From Erysipelotrichaceae bacterium (GTDB taxonomy: Bacteria > Bacillota_I > Bacilli_A > Erysipelotrichales > Erysipelotrichaceae): a stretch of DNA of 9,808 nt. The number at the start of each line of letters is the position of its first letter. The first letter of the stretch is position 1. Positions 1 to 6,224 of this stretch are shown piece by piece. The notes below the pieces were generated by a model. That model had not been told where the DNA came from, did not search any database, and saw only the letters and a program-made list of their open reading frames with translations. Both the position numbers and the translations under genes were made by a program. The DNA is taken from positions 1 to 9,808 of the forward strand of contig JAFZBT010000034.1 of the NCBI GenBank assembly GCA_017561615.1, in the 5' to 3' direction.

Positions 1-33
1 GCGGAATGCTTCGATGATCTGTTTCTGTTCCAT
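1..33 (-). CDS. 5' end of an unidentified gene (first 11 codons)
   Basis: Reading the minus strand, an ATG at 33-31 opens MEQKQIIEAFR and runs off the window start. It is preceded by a strong AGGAGG ribosome binding site (complement of 39-44) five bases before the ATG, so the start is well supported despite the very short visible part. It lies 18 bp after the stop codon of the phosphodiester glycosidase gene with no terminator between, so the two are probably cotranscribed. Eleven residues are not enough to name the protein. Confidence 0.7.
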   Translation of the reverse strand, partial: MEQKQIIEAFR

Positions 34-51
34 GGTTGCCTCCTGACTGTT

Positions 52-1329
52 TCAGTCAATGACCAGTCCGACGGGGACCGGGCGTTCCTTTTCGCTGTTA
101 TCGGCATGTCTGCCGGACACCCGCAGATGCCGCCTGCCGTTAAGCAGGATCTGAGCCGAACCGCCGCCGTCCAGACTGACGGCATTGCGGATGCCCAGCT
201 TTTCGGCAATGTCCGCCGTTTCCCTGAGCGTGGCCCCGCAGCTGTCCTGTCCTTTGCGGTAATTCCGCTTTCCCGGTCCTTCCAGCCACAGGATGACCGG
301 TCTGTCATCTTCATCGGCTCCCAGCACGATGCGGGGAGCGCGGTCAGTGTCATATCCGAGAGAGTAGAGTGCCGGGGGATAGCTCACCTTTTCCAGCCGG
401 CGCAGGTTATAGAAGGGAGAAATGAATCCTTCGCTTTTTACTCCGTCAATGATGACGCTGTTGCCGACCTGCAGACCGAAACTGATATCTTCCATGCCGC
501 CGTAGGTCACCTTTTCGCCGGGCTGATGTTCTTCAGCTGTGCTGATCACAAAGCCGCTGGAAGGGATGCGGGTATTACCGCCGGGGTTAACGGCGATGAC
601 GCGTTCGCCGATGATGACGACGTCGTTAAGATCGCTGGCCGGTGTGCGGCGGTACTGCGGCCGCTGATATATCGTTCCCTTTATGCTGATGGTCAGCTCA
701 TCGAGGCTGACCGGACGCACGCAGACTTTTCCTTCGCTGCTCACCAGCAGGGCCTGCCGGCCGAACAGCGGCGGGTTAGTGATCATTCCGTCCTTGACCA
801 TCAGTCCCAATGGAGTACCGAAGATGTCGTATGGCGAATCGGCATCCATCAGGTCGAAGGTGAAGAAGGAAGAATTGACGCGCAGCTGGGAATGGTTGTT
901 GTCGGAAAGAAAGCCTACGGCCTCTCCATAGGCCACAAAGCTCTTTCTGAAGGGGTTTCTGCCCTTCAGGTGACACAGATATCCGGTCTGCTCAACGGCT
1001 TTCAGAAAGGCTCTGGAAGCTTCATCGGGATAATGATCAATGAGGTACTTCCGGGCCGCTGCCTGCCGGTCTCCAAGACCGCTTTCAAAGGGTAAAGTGA
1101 GGTCCTGAGGGACATGGAAGATGAACAGATTGCCGTAGATGAGCTCAGCGGCCGGAATGATCTCATCCCGGTAGACGGCGCACAGGCTTTCGAAGGCTTC
1201 CCTGGTCAGTGAGGGACGGTAAAAGCCGATGTCGCGGAAGCTCTGCGCCCGGACGATCTGTACCCGCTGGATCTCACCGTTGGGGTATTCAATGATCCTT
1301 ACTTCACTGGAAGCGATCCTGCTGTTCAT
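52..1329 (-). CDS. Phosphodiester glycosidase family protein (NAGPA domain), probably cytoplasmic
   Basis: A 425-residue protein whose second half fits the NAGPA family (PF09992), which is related to the mammalian uncovering enzyme that cleaves N-acetylglucosamine-1-phosphodiesters. Visible family signatures are NSSFF at 152-156 (the usual NxGFF-like block), an RIVLGAD strand at 333-339, GATLRETADIAEKLG around 365-379, and the hallmark SLDGGGSAQ at 385-393. The first 130 residues are a lineage-specific extension I cannot assign. There is no signal peptide or membrane segment, whereas many bacterial members are exported, so an intracellular substrate is likely. The substrate is unknown; a sugar-phosphodiester is an inference from the family. 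It is divergent from a sugar-type MFS carrier and probably cotranscribed with the gene at 33-1. No Shine-Dalgarno sequence precedes the ATG. The long opposite-strand frame inside it lacks family features and is a shadow. Confidence 0.85.
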   Translation of the reverse strand: MNSRIASSEVRIIEYPNGEIQRVQIVRAQSFRDIGFYRPSLTREAFESLCAVYRDEIIPAAELIYGNLFIFHVPQDLTLPFESGLGDRQAAARKYLIDHYPDEASRAFLKAVEQTGYLCHLKGRNPFRKSFVAYGEAVGFLSDNNHSQLRVNSSFFTFDLMDADSPYDIFGTPLGLMVKDGMITNPPLFGRQALLVSSEGKVCVRPVSLDELTISIKGTIYQRPQYRRTPASDLNDVVIIGERVIAVNPGGNTRIPSSGFVISTAEEHQPGEKVTYGGMEDISFGLQVGNSVIIDGVKSEGFISPFYNLRRLEKVSYPPALYSLGYDTDRAPRIVLGADEDDRPVILWLEGPGKRNYRKGQDSCGATLRETADIAEKLGIRNAVSLDGGGSAQILLNGRRHLRVSGRHADNSEKERPVPVGLVID

Positions 1330-1335
1330 AACTTA

Positions 1336-1365
1336 ATTCTACAACAAGACAGCCGGTTTTGGAAA
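1336..1365 (-). promoter_or_regulatory. Candidate minus-strand promoter of the phosphodiester glycosidase gene
   Basis: On the minus strand, TAGAAT (complement of 1336-1341) resembles a -10 box, and TTTCCA (complement of 1360-1365) lies 18 bp upstream as a weak -35. Transcription would then start at or within a base or two of the ATG at 1329, which would explain the missing ribosome binding site. The -35 lies inside the inverted repeat 1354-1369. The call is tentative because both boxes depart from consensus. Confidence 0.3.
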
Positions 1366-1369
1366 ACCG
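1354..1369. repeat. Perfect 7-bp inverted repeat in the divergent promoter region (candidate operator)
   Basis: CGGTTTT (1354-1360) and AAAACCG (1363-1369) are perfect inverted copies separated by GG. No gene ends here, so it is not serving as a terminator. It covers the -35 positions proposed for both divergent transcripts, which would suit a repressor or activator site shared by the glycosidase and transporter genes. The role is inferred; no regulator gene is visible in the window. Confidence 0.45.
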
Positions 1370-1386
1370 TACGGCAGTGGTATAAT
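1359..1386 (+). promoter_or_regulatory. Promoter of the MFS transporter gene (extended -10)
   Basis: TGGTATAAT at 1378-1386 is a consensus -10 hexamer with the extended TGn element. TTGGAA at 1359-1364 gives a four-of-six -35 with a 16-bp spacer. The predicted start near 1393 leaves a leader of about 33 bases that contains the AGGAGG ribosome binding site at 1412-1417. Confidence 0.7.
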
Positions 1387-1425
1387 TTATTCAGATATCA
1401 ACATAAATAACAGGAGGTTCTCTCT

Positions 1426-2787
1426 ATGGCTAAGAAGCATAAGAGCGAGCGCGGCTACAGCAATCTCCAGGTCATCCTGGCCAGTTTCTGCTTCAGCGCC
1501 TGCATGGTCTTCTGGACCACTTATAATTCCTACGTACCGCTGATCCTTGACTCCAAGCTGCGCGATCTGGGGCCCATCGTTCTGCCGGTGACCCTCATTT
1601 CCACGCTTACCGGCTTCATCATGACCATCGACAACATCTTCGGCCTGATCTTCCAGCCCCTTTACGGCCGCCGCTCGGACAACATGCGCTCCCGCTGGGG
1701 CAAGCGCATGCCCTATCTGCTGGTGGGCGTACCCTCATGCGCCGTGCTGTTTGCCCTGATCCCGCAGGCTGCCAAGGTACCGGGACTGGCCGGCGTGCTT
1801 CTGATGATGGGCTGCATCATCGTCTTCAACTTCATCATGTCCACCTGGAGAGCCCCCTGCGTTTCCATCATGCCGGACATGGTTCCCATCAAGTACCAGG
1901 GCGATGCCAACGCCATCGTCAACATCACTTCTTCGGTCTTCACCATCATCATCGGCGCCATTCCGGCGCTATTGAGCAGGGCCGGGCTGAAAGAGCAGAT
2001 CGACGGAGGAGACTTTACGTCCATCTTCCTGGTCAGTTCCATTGTCTGCATGATCCTGATCGGCATCGCGCTTCTGACCGTTCACTTCAAGGATAACCGC
2101 AATGAACCGAAAAAGGAGATTCCCAGATCGGAAGACCGCAAGCTGCTGGCCATCGATTCACTGGGACTGGACGCTGACGTCAAGAGATCGATGATTGTCA
2201 TGATGCTGGCTCTCTTCTGCATTTCCGGCGGCAATGACGGCTTCGGCACCTATTACACCCTGTTTGCGACCAAGATACTGAACATCGCCTCCACCAAGGC
2301 TTCGCTGATCAAGACCATCGGTACGATCGCCGCGGCCCCGATCGCCATCTTCTCCGGCATCTGCGGCCGGAAGTTCGGAAGGCGCAAGACCATCATGCTC
2401 GGCCTGCTGATCAGCATCACCGCCTACGCTTCCATGGCTCTGATGACCAGATTCGGTCTCGCAGACTACAGCATTCCGCTGATCCTGTTTTACGGACTGA
2501 TGCAGTTCGGCAACGGCCTGACCACCTTCAACACCCTGCCCATCATGCTGGCCATCGGCGGTGAGGAACGCTTCGGAGCCTTTACCGGCTACTATTACTT
2601 CGGCACCTTCTCCGCTGCCGTCGTCTGCCCGACGGTGATCGGCTGGCTGGTCGGCATCTTCGGAGGCGAAAAGGCCGCCGTGGTCTTTGCGGCGCTGATC
2701 TCGGCAGTGGGCCTGCTGCTGATGACTCAGGTCAGACATGGCGAAGCCCCGGTCTCCCAGGAAGTCATTGAACAGTACCAGGACTAG
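1426..2787 (+). CDS. MFS transporter, GPH/SLC45-like (probable sugar or glycoside:cation symporter)
   Basis: A 453-residue membrane protein with about twelve hydrophobic segments and a polar central loop around 222-252, the usual two-halves MFS layout. The TM2-TM3 loop carries an MFS motif-A variant, with PLYGRRSDN at 78-86 followed by RSRWGKRMPY at 88-97. D69 sits in the preceding helix, and WRAPCVSIMPD at 141-151 matches the conserved TM4-5 block of SLC45/GPH carriers; a second motif-A-like GRKFGRRK is at 314-321. The family imports sugars or glycosides with a cation, but the substrate cannot be read from sequence. The ATG follows AGGAGG by eight bases. The gene has its own extended -10 promoter and terminator and is divergent from the phosphodiester glycosidase gene, so handling of a related glycoside is plausible but unproven. 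Confidence 0.85.
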   Translation: MAKKHKSERGYSNLQVILASFCFSACMVFWTTYNSYVPLILDSKLRDLGPIVLPVTLISTLTGFIMTIDNIFGLIFQPLYGRRSDNMRSRWGKRMPYLLVGVPSCAVLFALIPQAAKVPGLAGVLLMMGCIIVFNFIMSTWRAPCVSIMPDMVPIKYQGDANAIVNITSSVFTIIIGAIPALLSRAGLKEQIDGGDFTSIFLVSSIVCMILIGIALLTVHFKDNRNEPKKEIPRSEDRKLLAIDSLGLDADVKRSMIVMMLALFCISGGNDGFGTYYTLFATKILNIASTKASLIKTIGTIAAAPIAIFSGICGRKFGRRKTIMLGLLISITAYASMALMTRFGLADYSIPLILFYGLMQFGNGLTTFNTLPIMLAIGGEERFGAFTGYYYFGTFSAAVVCPTVIGWLVGIFGGEKAAVVFAALISAVGLLLMTQVRHGEAPVSQEVIEQYQD

Positions 2788-2832
2788 ATGATCGTCCGCA
2801 GAGAGACGATTCGATATTGAATTAACGGAAAT

Positions 2833-2885
2833 ACGGCAGCTGCGGGTGTCCGAAGAACGAAATCTTCCTCACAGCCGCCGTTTTT
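2833..2885 (+). terminator. Rho-independent terminator of the MFS transporter gene
   Basis: ACGGCAGCTG (2833-2842) pairs with CAGCCGCCGT (2872-2881) with one A-C mismatch, followed by TTTTT at 2881-2885. The large loop holds a second small hairpin, GAAGA (2852-2856) with TCTTC (2863-2867). It ends the transporter transcript just before the next promoter. Confidence 0.7.
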
Positions 2886-2889
2886 CATT

Positions 2890-2895
2890 TATAAT
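2890..2895 (+). promoter_or_regulatory. -10 box of the FliB-like gene, directly upstream of its ATG
   Basis: A perfect TATAAT ends nine bases before the ATG at 2905. Initiation 7-10 bases downstream would fall at A2902 or on A2905 itself, giving a leader of 0-3 bases. No good -35 is visible; the region 17-19 bp upstream lies inside the preceding terminator stem. No Shine-Dalgarno sequence occurs between the -10 and the ATG. Confidence 0.55.
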
Positions 2896-2904
2896 GATTT
2901 CATC

Positions 2905-3945
2905 ATGAAGACTGAAGAAACCATCTGGATCGTGCCGGAGTATTATCCGGACTTCAAGTGCAAGGCGGACCGGTGCCGGCACACCTGCTGCAACGGCTGG
3001 CGCATACCGATTTCCTTCCGGGAGTATACCCGGCTTATCGGCATGCCCTGCAGGCGCCGGCTGAGGGAAAGGATCGACGTTGCCTTCTGTCAGCCGCCTG
3101 AAGTCAGCGAGGAGCGCTACGCCCTGATATCCCATGACTGGATGGGAAACTGCCATCTGCTGGAGAACGGTCTGTGCATGCTTTACACGGAGGACCGGCT
3201 GGATTACCTTCCCAGGATCTGCGACCTCTATCCCCGTTCCCTGCGGCAGATCGGCGATCAGCAGCTGGCCTGCTGCTCGTCAGCCTGCGAAAAGGTCGTG
3301 GAAATGCTGATGGAGGCGGACAGTCTGAACATGAAGAAGGTTTCCCTGGCCAGCGAACCGGTCATCAGAATGGATGCCGGAGCTGTCTCCCTGAAGCTGG
3401 TCATGAAGTTTCAGCAGATGCTGAAGGACAGAAGCCTGCCTCTGGCCCAGCGGATCAGAAACATCTGCCTGCAGGTCAATGAAGAGCAGTTCACCGCTGA
3501 TTATCACAACAGTGCTGATCCCCTTCATCTGGTCATCGACATTCTTAACCGGCTGACGGAACGTCAGAGTTATCTTTATGAGATCGTTGAGCTTCTGGCC
3601 GAGCGCTATGAGACTTCGCCGCAGCTGTACGAACAGGACAGAGCGGTCTTTGAAAGCCGTTTTCCTGACTGGATGGCCATCTTCGAGAACGTCATCAACA
3701 ACTCCATGCTTTATGAGAGCTTTCCGTTCGTGGATGACCGCTTTGACGATACGGAAGCTTACCGGGGGCTGTGCGCTACCTACGGCCTGATGAGAGTTGT
3801 GTGCATCGGCTACAGCGTCAGCCATCCCGAAAGAAGCGATCTGGTCGATGCCATTGCGGCCCTGTTCCATCTGATCGAGCATACCCCCTTCTATTACAAC
3901 AGCAACGTCATCGTCAGAAACGGTGCCGTCCTGCTGAAGCTTTAG
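2905..3945 (+). CDS. FliB-like protein (flagellin lysine-N-methylase family, cysteine cluster)
   Basis: A 346-residue soluble protein. Its N-terminal part has the cysteine pattern of the FliB/YkgJ-type CxxCxxCC family: C19, C24, C28 and C29 followed by NGWRIPI, then C83 and C91 (GNCHLLENGLC), C106 in RICDLYPRS, and C123, C124, C128. Residues from about 140 onward look helical and carry no motif I can name. In Salmonella, FliB methylates flagellin lysines and has been reported to use an Fe-S cluster; many flagellum-free Bacillota carry homologues of unknown substrate, and no flagellar gene is visible here. The start at 2905 is the only reasonable one, because no upstream in-frame start codon is evident and the -10 box lies immediately before it. 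The phosphoesterase gene follows after 41 bp, probably in the same transcript. Confidence 0.75.
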   Translation: MKTEETIWIVPEYYPDFKCKADRCRHTCCNGWRIPISFREYTRLIGMPCRRRLRERIDVAFCQPPEVSEERYALISHDWMGNCHLLENGLCMLYTEDRLDYLPRICDLYPRSLRQIGDQQLACCSSACEKVVEMLMEADSLNMKKVSLASEPVIRMDAGAVSLKLVMKFQQMLKDRSLPLAQRIRNICLQVNEEQFTADYHNSADPLHLVIDILNRLTERQSYLYEIVELLAERYETSPQLYEQDRAVFESRFPDWMAIFENVINNSMLYESFPFVDDRFDDTEAYRGLCATYGLMRVVCIGYSVSHPERSDLVDAIAALFHLIEHTPFYYNSNVIVRNGAVLLKL

Positions 3946-3955
3946 AATTAAACGG

Positions 3956-3971
3956 GACCGGTTTTCCGGTC
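3956..3971 (+). other. Intercistronic stem-loop without a T tract
   Basis: GACCGG (3956-3961), a TTTT loop, and CCGGTC (3966-3971) form a perfect 6-bp stem between the FliB-like and phosphoesterase genes. The next bases are ATAGAAAGG, so there is no terminator tail. The stem ends two bases before the ribosome binding site region of the next gene, and could stabilise the upstream mRNA end or tune translation. Confidence 0.45.
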
Positions 3972-3986
3972 ATAGAAAGGCAAGCC

Positions 3987-4697
3987 ATGAAATACTACAT
4001 TTCCGATCCGCACTTCCATCACCGCTTCTGCGAGGACATGGATCACCGCGGCTTTGAAACGATGTTTGAAATGCATGAATACATGATCCGGAAATGGAAC
4101 GAGAGAGTCACCGATGATGATGACGTCTTCGTGGTCGGCGACTTTTCCTTCGGCAACGGCCGGGAGACCTGGGAGATCCTCAACCGCTTACGGGGGAAGA
4201 TCACGCTGGTCGAAGGCAACCATGACGGCTTCTACCTGGACGACCGGGAATTCACCGACACCTTTGAAAACGTAGCTGTCTATTATGAGATCAGGGACGG
4301 CAGCCGGGAAGTCATTTTGTGCCACTATCCGATGCCGTTCTACAATCACCAGTACCGCCGGGACCGGGAAGGACAGCCGCTGACCTACATGCTCTACGGC
4401 CACATTCACAACACCTTTGACGAGTATTATCTCTCAAAGGTCATTGAAAGGCTTTCGGAAGTGGAACGCTACGGCATAGACGGCCAGATCGAAAAGACAC
4501 CCTTCCGGCTGATCAATACCTTCTGCATGTATTCCGATTACGTGCCGCTGACGCTGGATGAATGGATCGTAGTAGACGGCCGCCGCCGTCAGCTGGTCGC
4601 TGACTACGAAAGGCAGCTGGGACGGGAACTGACAGTTGATGACTGGGAGAAGCTCAACGAGGTCATCGTCAGGCGCAGCCGGGAGAAATGGCAATAG
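3987..4697 (+). CDS. Calcineurin-like metallophosphoesterase
   Basis: A 236-residue protein with the full metal-binding set of the calcineurin-like phosphoesterase superfamily (PF00149): D7-P-H9, G51-D52, G77-N78-H79-D80, H113 in LCHYP, and YGHIH at 137-141 (H139, H141). These residues bind a dinuclear metal centre that hydrolyses phosphoester bonds. The overall pattern, with the opening MKYYISDPHF and an RNWN-like helix near 35-40, matches small cytosolic phosphoesterases common in Bacillota whose substrate is unknown. The frame is open upstream to 3771, but the ATG at 3987 is chosen because MKYYISD is the conserved family start and AAAGG (3976-3980) lies six bases before it; the upstream part overlaps the preceding gene. 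It follows the FliB-like gene by 41 bp, is likely cotranscribed, and is closed by a terminator five bases after its stop. Confidence 0.88.
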   Translation: MKYYISDPHFHHRFCEDMDHRGFETMFEMHEYMIRKWNERVTDDDDVFVVGDFSFGNGRETWEILNRLRGKITLVEGNHDGFYLDDREFTDTFENVAVYYEIRDGSREVILCHYPMPFYNHQYRRDREGQPLTYMLYGHIHNTFDEYYLSKVIERLSEVERYGIDGQIEKTPFRLINTFCMYSDYVPLTLDEWIVVDGRRRQLVADYERQLGRELTVDDWEKLNEVIVRRSREKWQ

Positions 4698-4702
4698 TCA
4701 TT

Positions 4703-4726
4703 AAGACTGCTGAGGCAGTCTTTTTT
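4703..4726 (+). terminator. Rho-independent terminator after the phosphoesterase gene
   Basis: AAGACTGC (4703-4710), loop TGAG, and GCAGTCTT (4715-4722) form a perfect 8-bp stem running into six T residues (4721-4726). It begins five bases after the stop codon. Confidence 0.92.
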
Positions 4727-4759
4727 CCGCTTTGGGTTTTCCTGGCCGCAAAACGCGGT

Positions 4760-4765
4760 TATAAT
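4760..4765 (+). promoter_or_regulatory. -10 box of the antiporter gene
   Basis: A perfect TATAAT lies 28 bases before the ATG at 4794, giving a predicted leader of about 22 bases. The best -35 candidate at 17 bp spacing (TTTTCC, 4737-4742) is poor. The short leader holds only a weak ribosome binding site: AAAGG at 4774-4778 is too far, and AGG at 4786-4788 is short. Confidence 0.55.
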
Positions 4766-4793
4766 TATGTCAGAAAGGCATTCTCAGGCATAA

Positions 4794-6029
4794 ATGACCA
4801 ATATTGCTCAGTATCTGCAGAACTGTTCGGAAGTGACCTGCAGCATTGTTTCCCTTGCCGTGATGATGATCGGCGGCTACCTGATGACTTACCTTACCAG
4901 ACTGGTGAAACTGCCCAATGTCACAGCCTACATCGTTTCCGGCATCCTGCTTGGACCGCACGTCCTGAACGTCATTCCGGTCAGTTTCATTGCGCACAGC
5001 GATTTCGTCGGCGACATTGCCCTGGCGTTCATCGCCTTTTCAACGGGTGAATACTTCAAGGTTGAAGCGATCCGTCGCAACGGCTTCCATGTTCTGGCGA
5101 TCACCTTGTGTGAATGCCTGCTGACGATGGCGGCGGTTTTCTGCGTGATCCGTTTCATCTTCCGTGTTGACCTGGGATTCTCGATCGTTCTGGCGGCTCT
5201 GGCCTCGGCAACGGCTCCCGCCAGCACGATGATGACCATCAGACAGACCCGGGCCCGCGGCGAATTCGTCAATACTCTGATCCAGGTCATCGCTCTGGAC
5301 AATCTGGTCGGTCTCATTGAATACAGCATCGTCATCTCGGTCGTCTCGGCCTCCCAGGCCGGCAGCATCAGCTTCCATTCCGTCATCCTGCCTCTGATAG
5401 AAACGGTCCTGCTGATGTTGCTGGGAGCAGCGATCGGCTGGCTGCTGTCCCGTGTCATGGATGATCTGCCCAAAGATGAGCGGCTGATCGTCACGCTGGC
5501 CAGCATGCTGATCTTCTGCGCCGTCTGCTCACTGTTCAGCATTTCGCCGCTGCTTGGCTGCATGGCCATGGGAGCGCTCATTTCCAACCGCAGCAGTGAT
5601 GCGATATTTGAGCAGATGAACAGCTTTGCCGTACCGGTACTTCTGCTGTTCTTCGTCCGCTCCGGTGCCAATCTCAACATAGCAGCTCTGGTCAATGGCA
5701 GCGGCTCGGTAGCCGGCGCATCCCTTGCCGGCATCGTTACTGCCTATTTCCTGATCAGGATCATCGGCAAGTATGCCGGAGCGTATGCCGGCTGCATCAT
5801 TGCCGGAAAGAGCAGAACGGTCAGAAACTACCTGGGTCTGGCTCTGATTCCGCAGGCCGGTGTAGCCATCGGTCTGGCAGCACTGGGAGCCCGCGTCCTG
5901 GGCGGCGAGACGGGCGAAGCCCTCAGCAACATCATCCTGGCGACCAGCGTGCTCTATGAACTGGTCGGTCCGGCCTGCGCCAAGGCGGCCCTTCATCTGG
6001 CCGGCAGCTACAATGAAAGTGATCAATGA
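4794..6029 (+). CDS. Cation:proton antiporter, CPA2-like (Na+/H+ exchanger family)
   Basis: A 411-residue membrane protein with about 11-13 hydrophobic segments, the size of the bare CPA2 exchanger domain (PF00999) with no C-terminal TrkA domain. Family landmarks are LPNVTAYIVSGILLGPH at 40-56, ALAFIAFSTGEYFK at 76-89, SATAPASTMMTIRQTRARG at 138-156, and an ion-site helix VIALDNLVGL at 165-174. CPA2 proteins usually have two adjacent aspartates in this helix; here they are D169-N170. Such carriers exchange Na+ or K+ for H+ for pH and salt homeostasis. The transport ion cannot be read from sequence, and the altered pair makes ordinary Na+/H+ exchange less certain. The gene has its own -10 box and a strong terminator, so it is monocistronic. 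Confidence 0.85.
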   Translation: MTNIAQYLQNCSEVTCSIVSLAVMMIGGYLMTYLTRLVKLPNVTAYIVSGILLGPHVLNVIPVSFIAHSDFVGDIALAFIAFSTGEYFKVEAIRRNGFHVLAITLCECLLTMAAVFCVIRFIFRVDLGFSIVLAALASATAPASTMMTIRQTRARGEFVNTLIQVIALDNLVGLIEYSIVISVVSASQAGSISFHSVILPLIETVLLMLLGAAIGWLLSRVMDDLPKDERLIVTLASMLIFCAVCSLFSISPLLGCMAMGALISNRSSDAIFEQMNSFAVPVLLLFFVRSGANLNIAALVNGSGSVAGASLAGIVTAYFLIRIIGKYAGAYAGCIIAGKSRTVRNYLGLALIPQAGVAIGLAALGARVLGGETGEALSNIILATSVLYELVGPACAKAALHLAGSYNESDQ

Positions 6030-6040
6030 ATTGCCTGTAT

Positions 6041-6060
6041 CCGGCTGAAAAGCCGGTTTT
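6041..6060 (+). terminator. Rho-independent terminator after the antiporter gene
   Basis: CCGGCT (6041-6046), a GAAA tetraloop, and AGCCGG (6051-6056) form a perfect 6-bp GC-rich stem followed by TTTT (6057-6060). It begins 12 bases after the stop codon. Confidence 0.88.
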
Positions 6061-6115
6061 CAGACGGGGAAAAGCAACCAGAGGTCTGATTAGAGCCGAT
6101 TTGTTGGAAATTATT

Positions 6116-6151
6116 GAAAAAATAACGCAGAAATATCGGAAAATTAACGCA
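6116..6151. promoter_or_regulatory. Pair of 14-bp direct repeats upstream of the adhesin promoter (LytTR-like boxes)
   Basis: GAAAAAATAACGCA (6116-6129) and GGAAAATTAACGCA (6138-6151) match at 12 of 14 positions and start 22 bp apart, about two helical turns. On the minus strand the cores read TGCGTTATT and TGCGTTAAT, close to the loose nine-base consensus for LytTR-type response regulators (AgrA, VirR, ComE), which bind paired direct repeats at this spacing. The proximal copy ends six bases before the proposed -35 at 6158. The repeat is seen directly; the LytTR assignment is inference, and no LytTR regulator gene is in the window. Confidence 0.5.
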
Positions 6152-6157
6152 ATTTGT

Positions 6158-6187
6158 TTGCATGGAATAATAAGATAGTAGTATACT
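6158..6187 (+). promoter_or_regulatory. Promoter of the Cna-B surface protein gene
   Basis: TATACT at 6182-6187 is a good -10, inside the palindrome TAGTATACTA (6179-6188). TTGCAT at 6158-6163 is a weak -35 with an 18-bp spacer, the sort of promoter that relies on an activator. The predicted start is near 6194, and the leader includes AGGGG at 6211-6215, nine bases before the ATG. Confidence 0.55.
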
Positions 6188-6224
6188 ATAGGCGTAGAAA
6201 TATTGATTTCAGGGGTTTTAGTGT

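Noticed and set aside
106..1095. A 329-codon open frame on the plus strand opposite the phosphodiester glycosidase gene
   Set aside because: It lies wholly antisense to a gene with clear family motifs, has no ribosome binding site at its start, and its translation has low-complexity, shadow-like composition.
2158..2739. A 193-codon minus-strand frame inside the MFS transporter gene
   Set aside because: It is antisense to conserved transmembrane segments, and its translation is rich in Q, D, H and G with no domain; a codon-bias shadow.
2791..2810. Small hairpin ATCGTC...GACGAT after the transporter stop codon as a first terminator
   Set aside because: The stem is 6 bp of moderate stability with an 8-base loop and no T tract; the structure at 2833-2885 is the better terminator.
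3771..3986. Upstream extension of the phosphoesterase frame to an ATG at 3771
   Set aside because: It overlaps the 3' end of the FliB-like gene, reads as Arg/Gln/Pro-rich shadow sequence, and the conserved family start MKYYISD with a ribosome binding site is at 3987.
4928..5734. A 268-codon minus-strand frame opposite the antiporter gene
   Set aside because: It is fully covered by the antiporter coding region, and its composition is rich in S, R, M and T, as expected from reverse-complemented membrane codons.
6061..6088. Inverted pair CAGAC / GTCTG between the antiporter terminator and the adhesin promoter
   Set aside because: Five-base arms 18 bases apart are expected by chance, and it is not placed relative to the promoter in a telling way.
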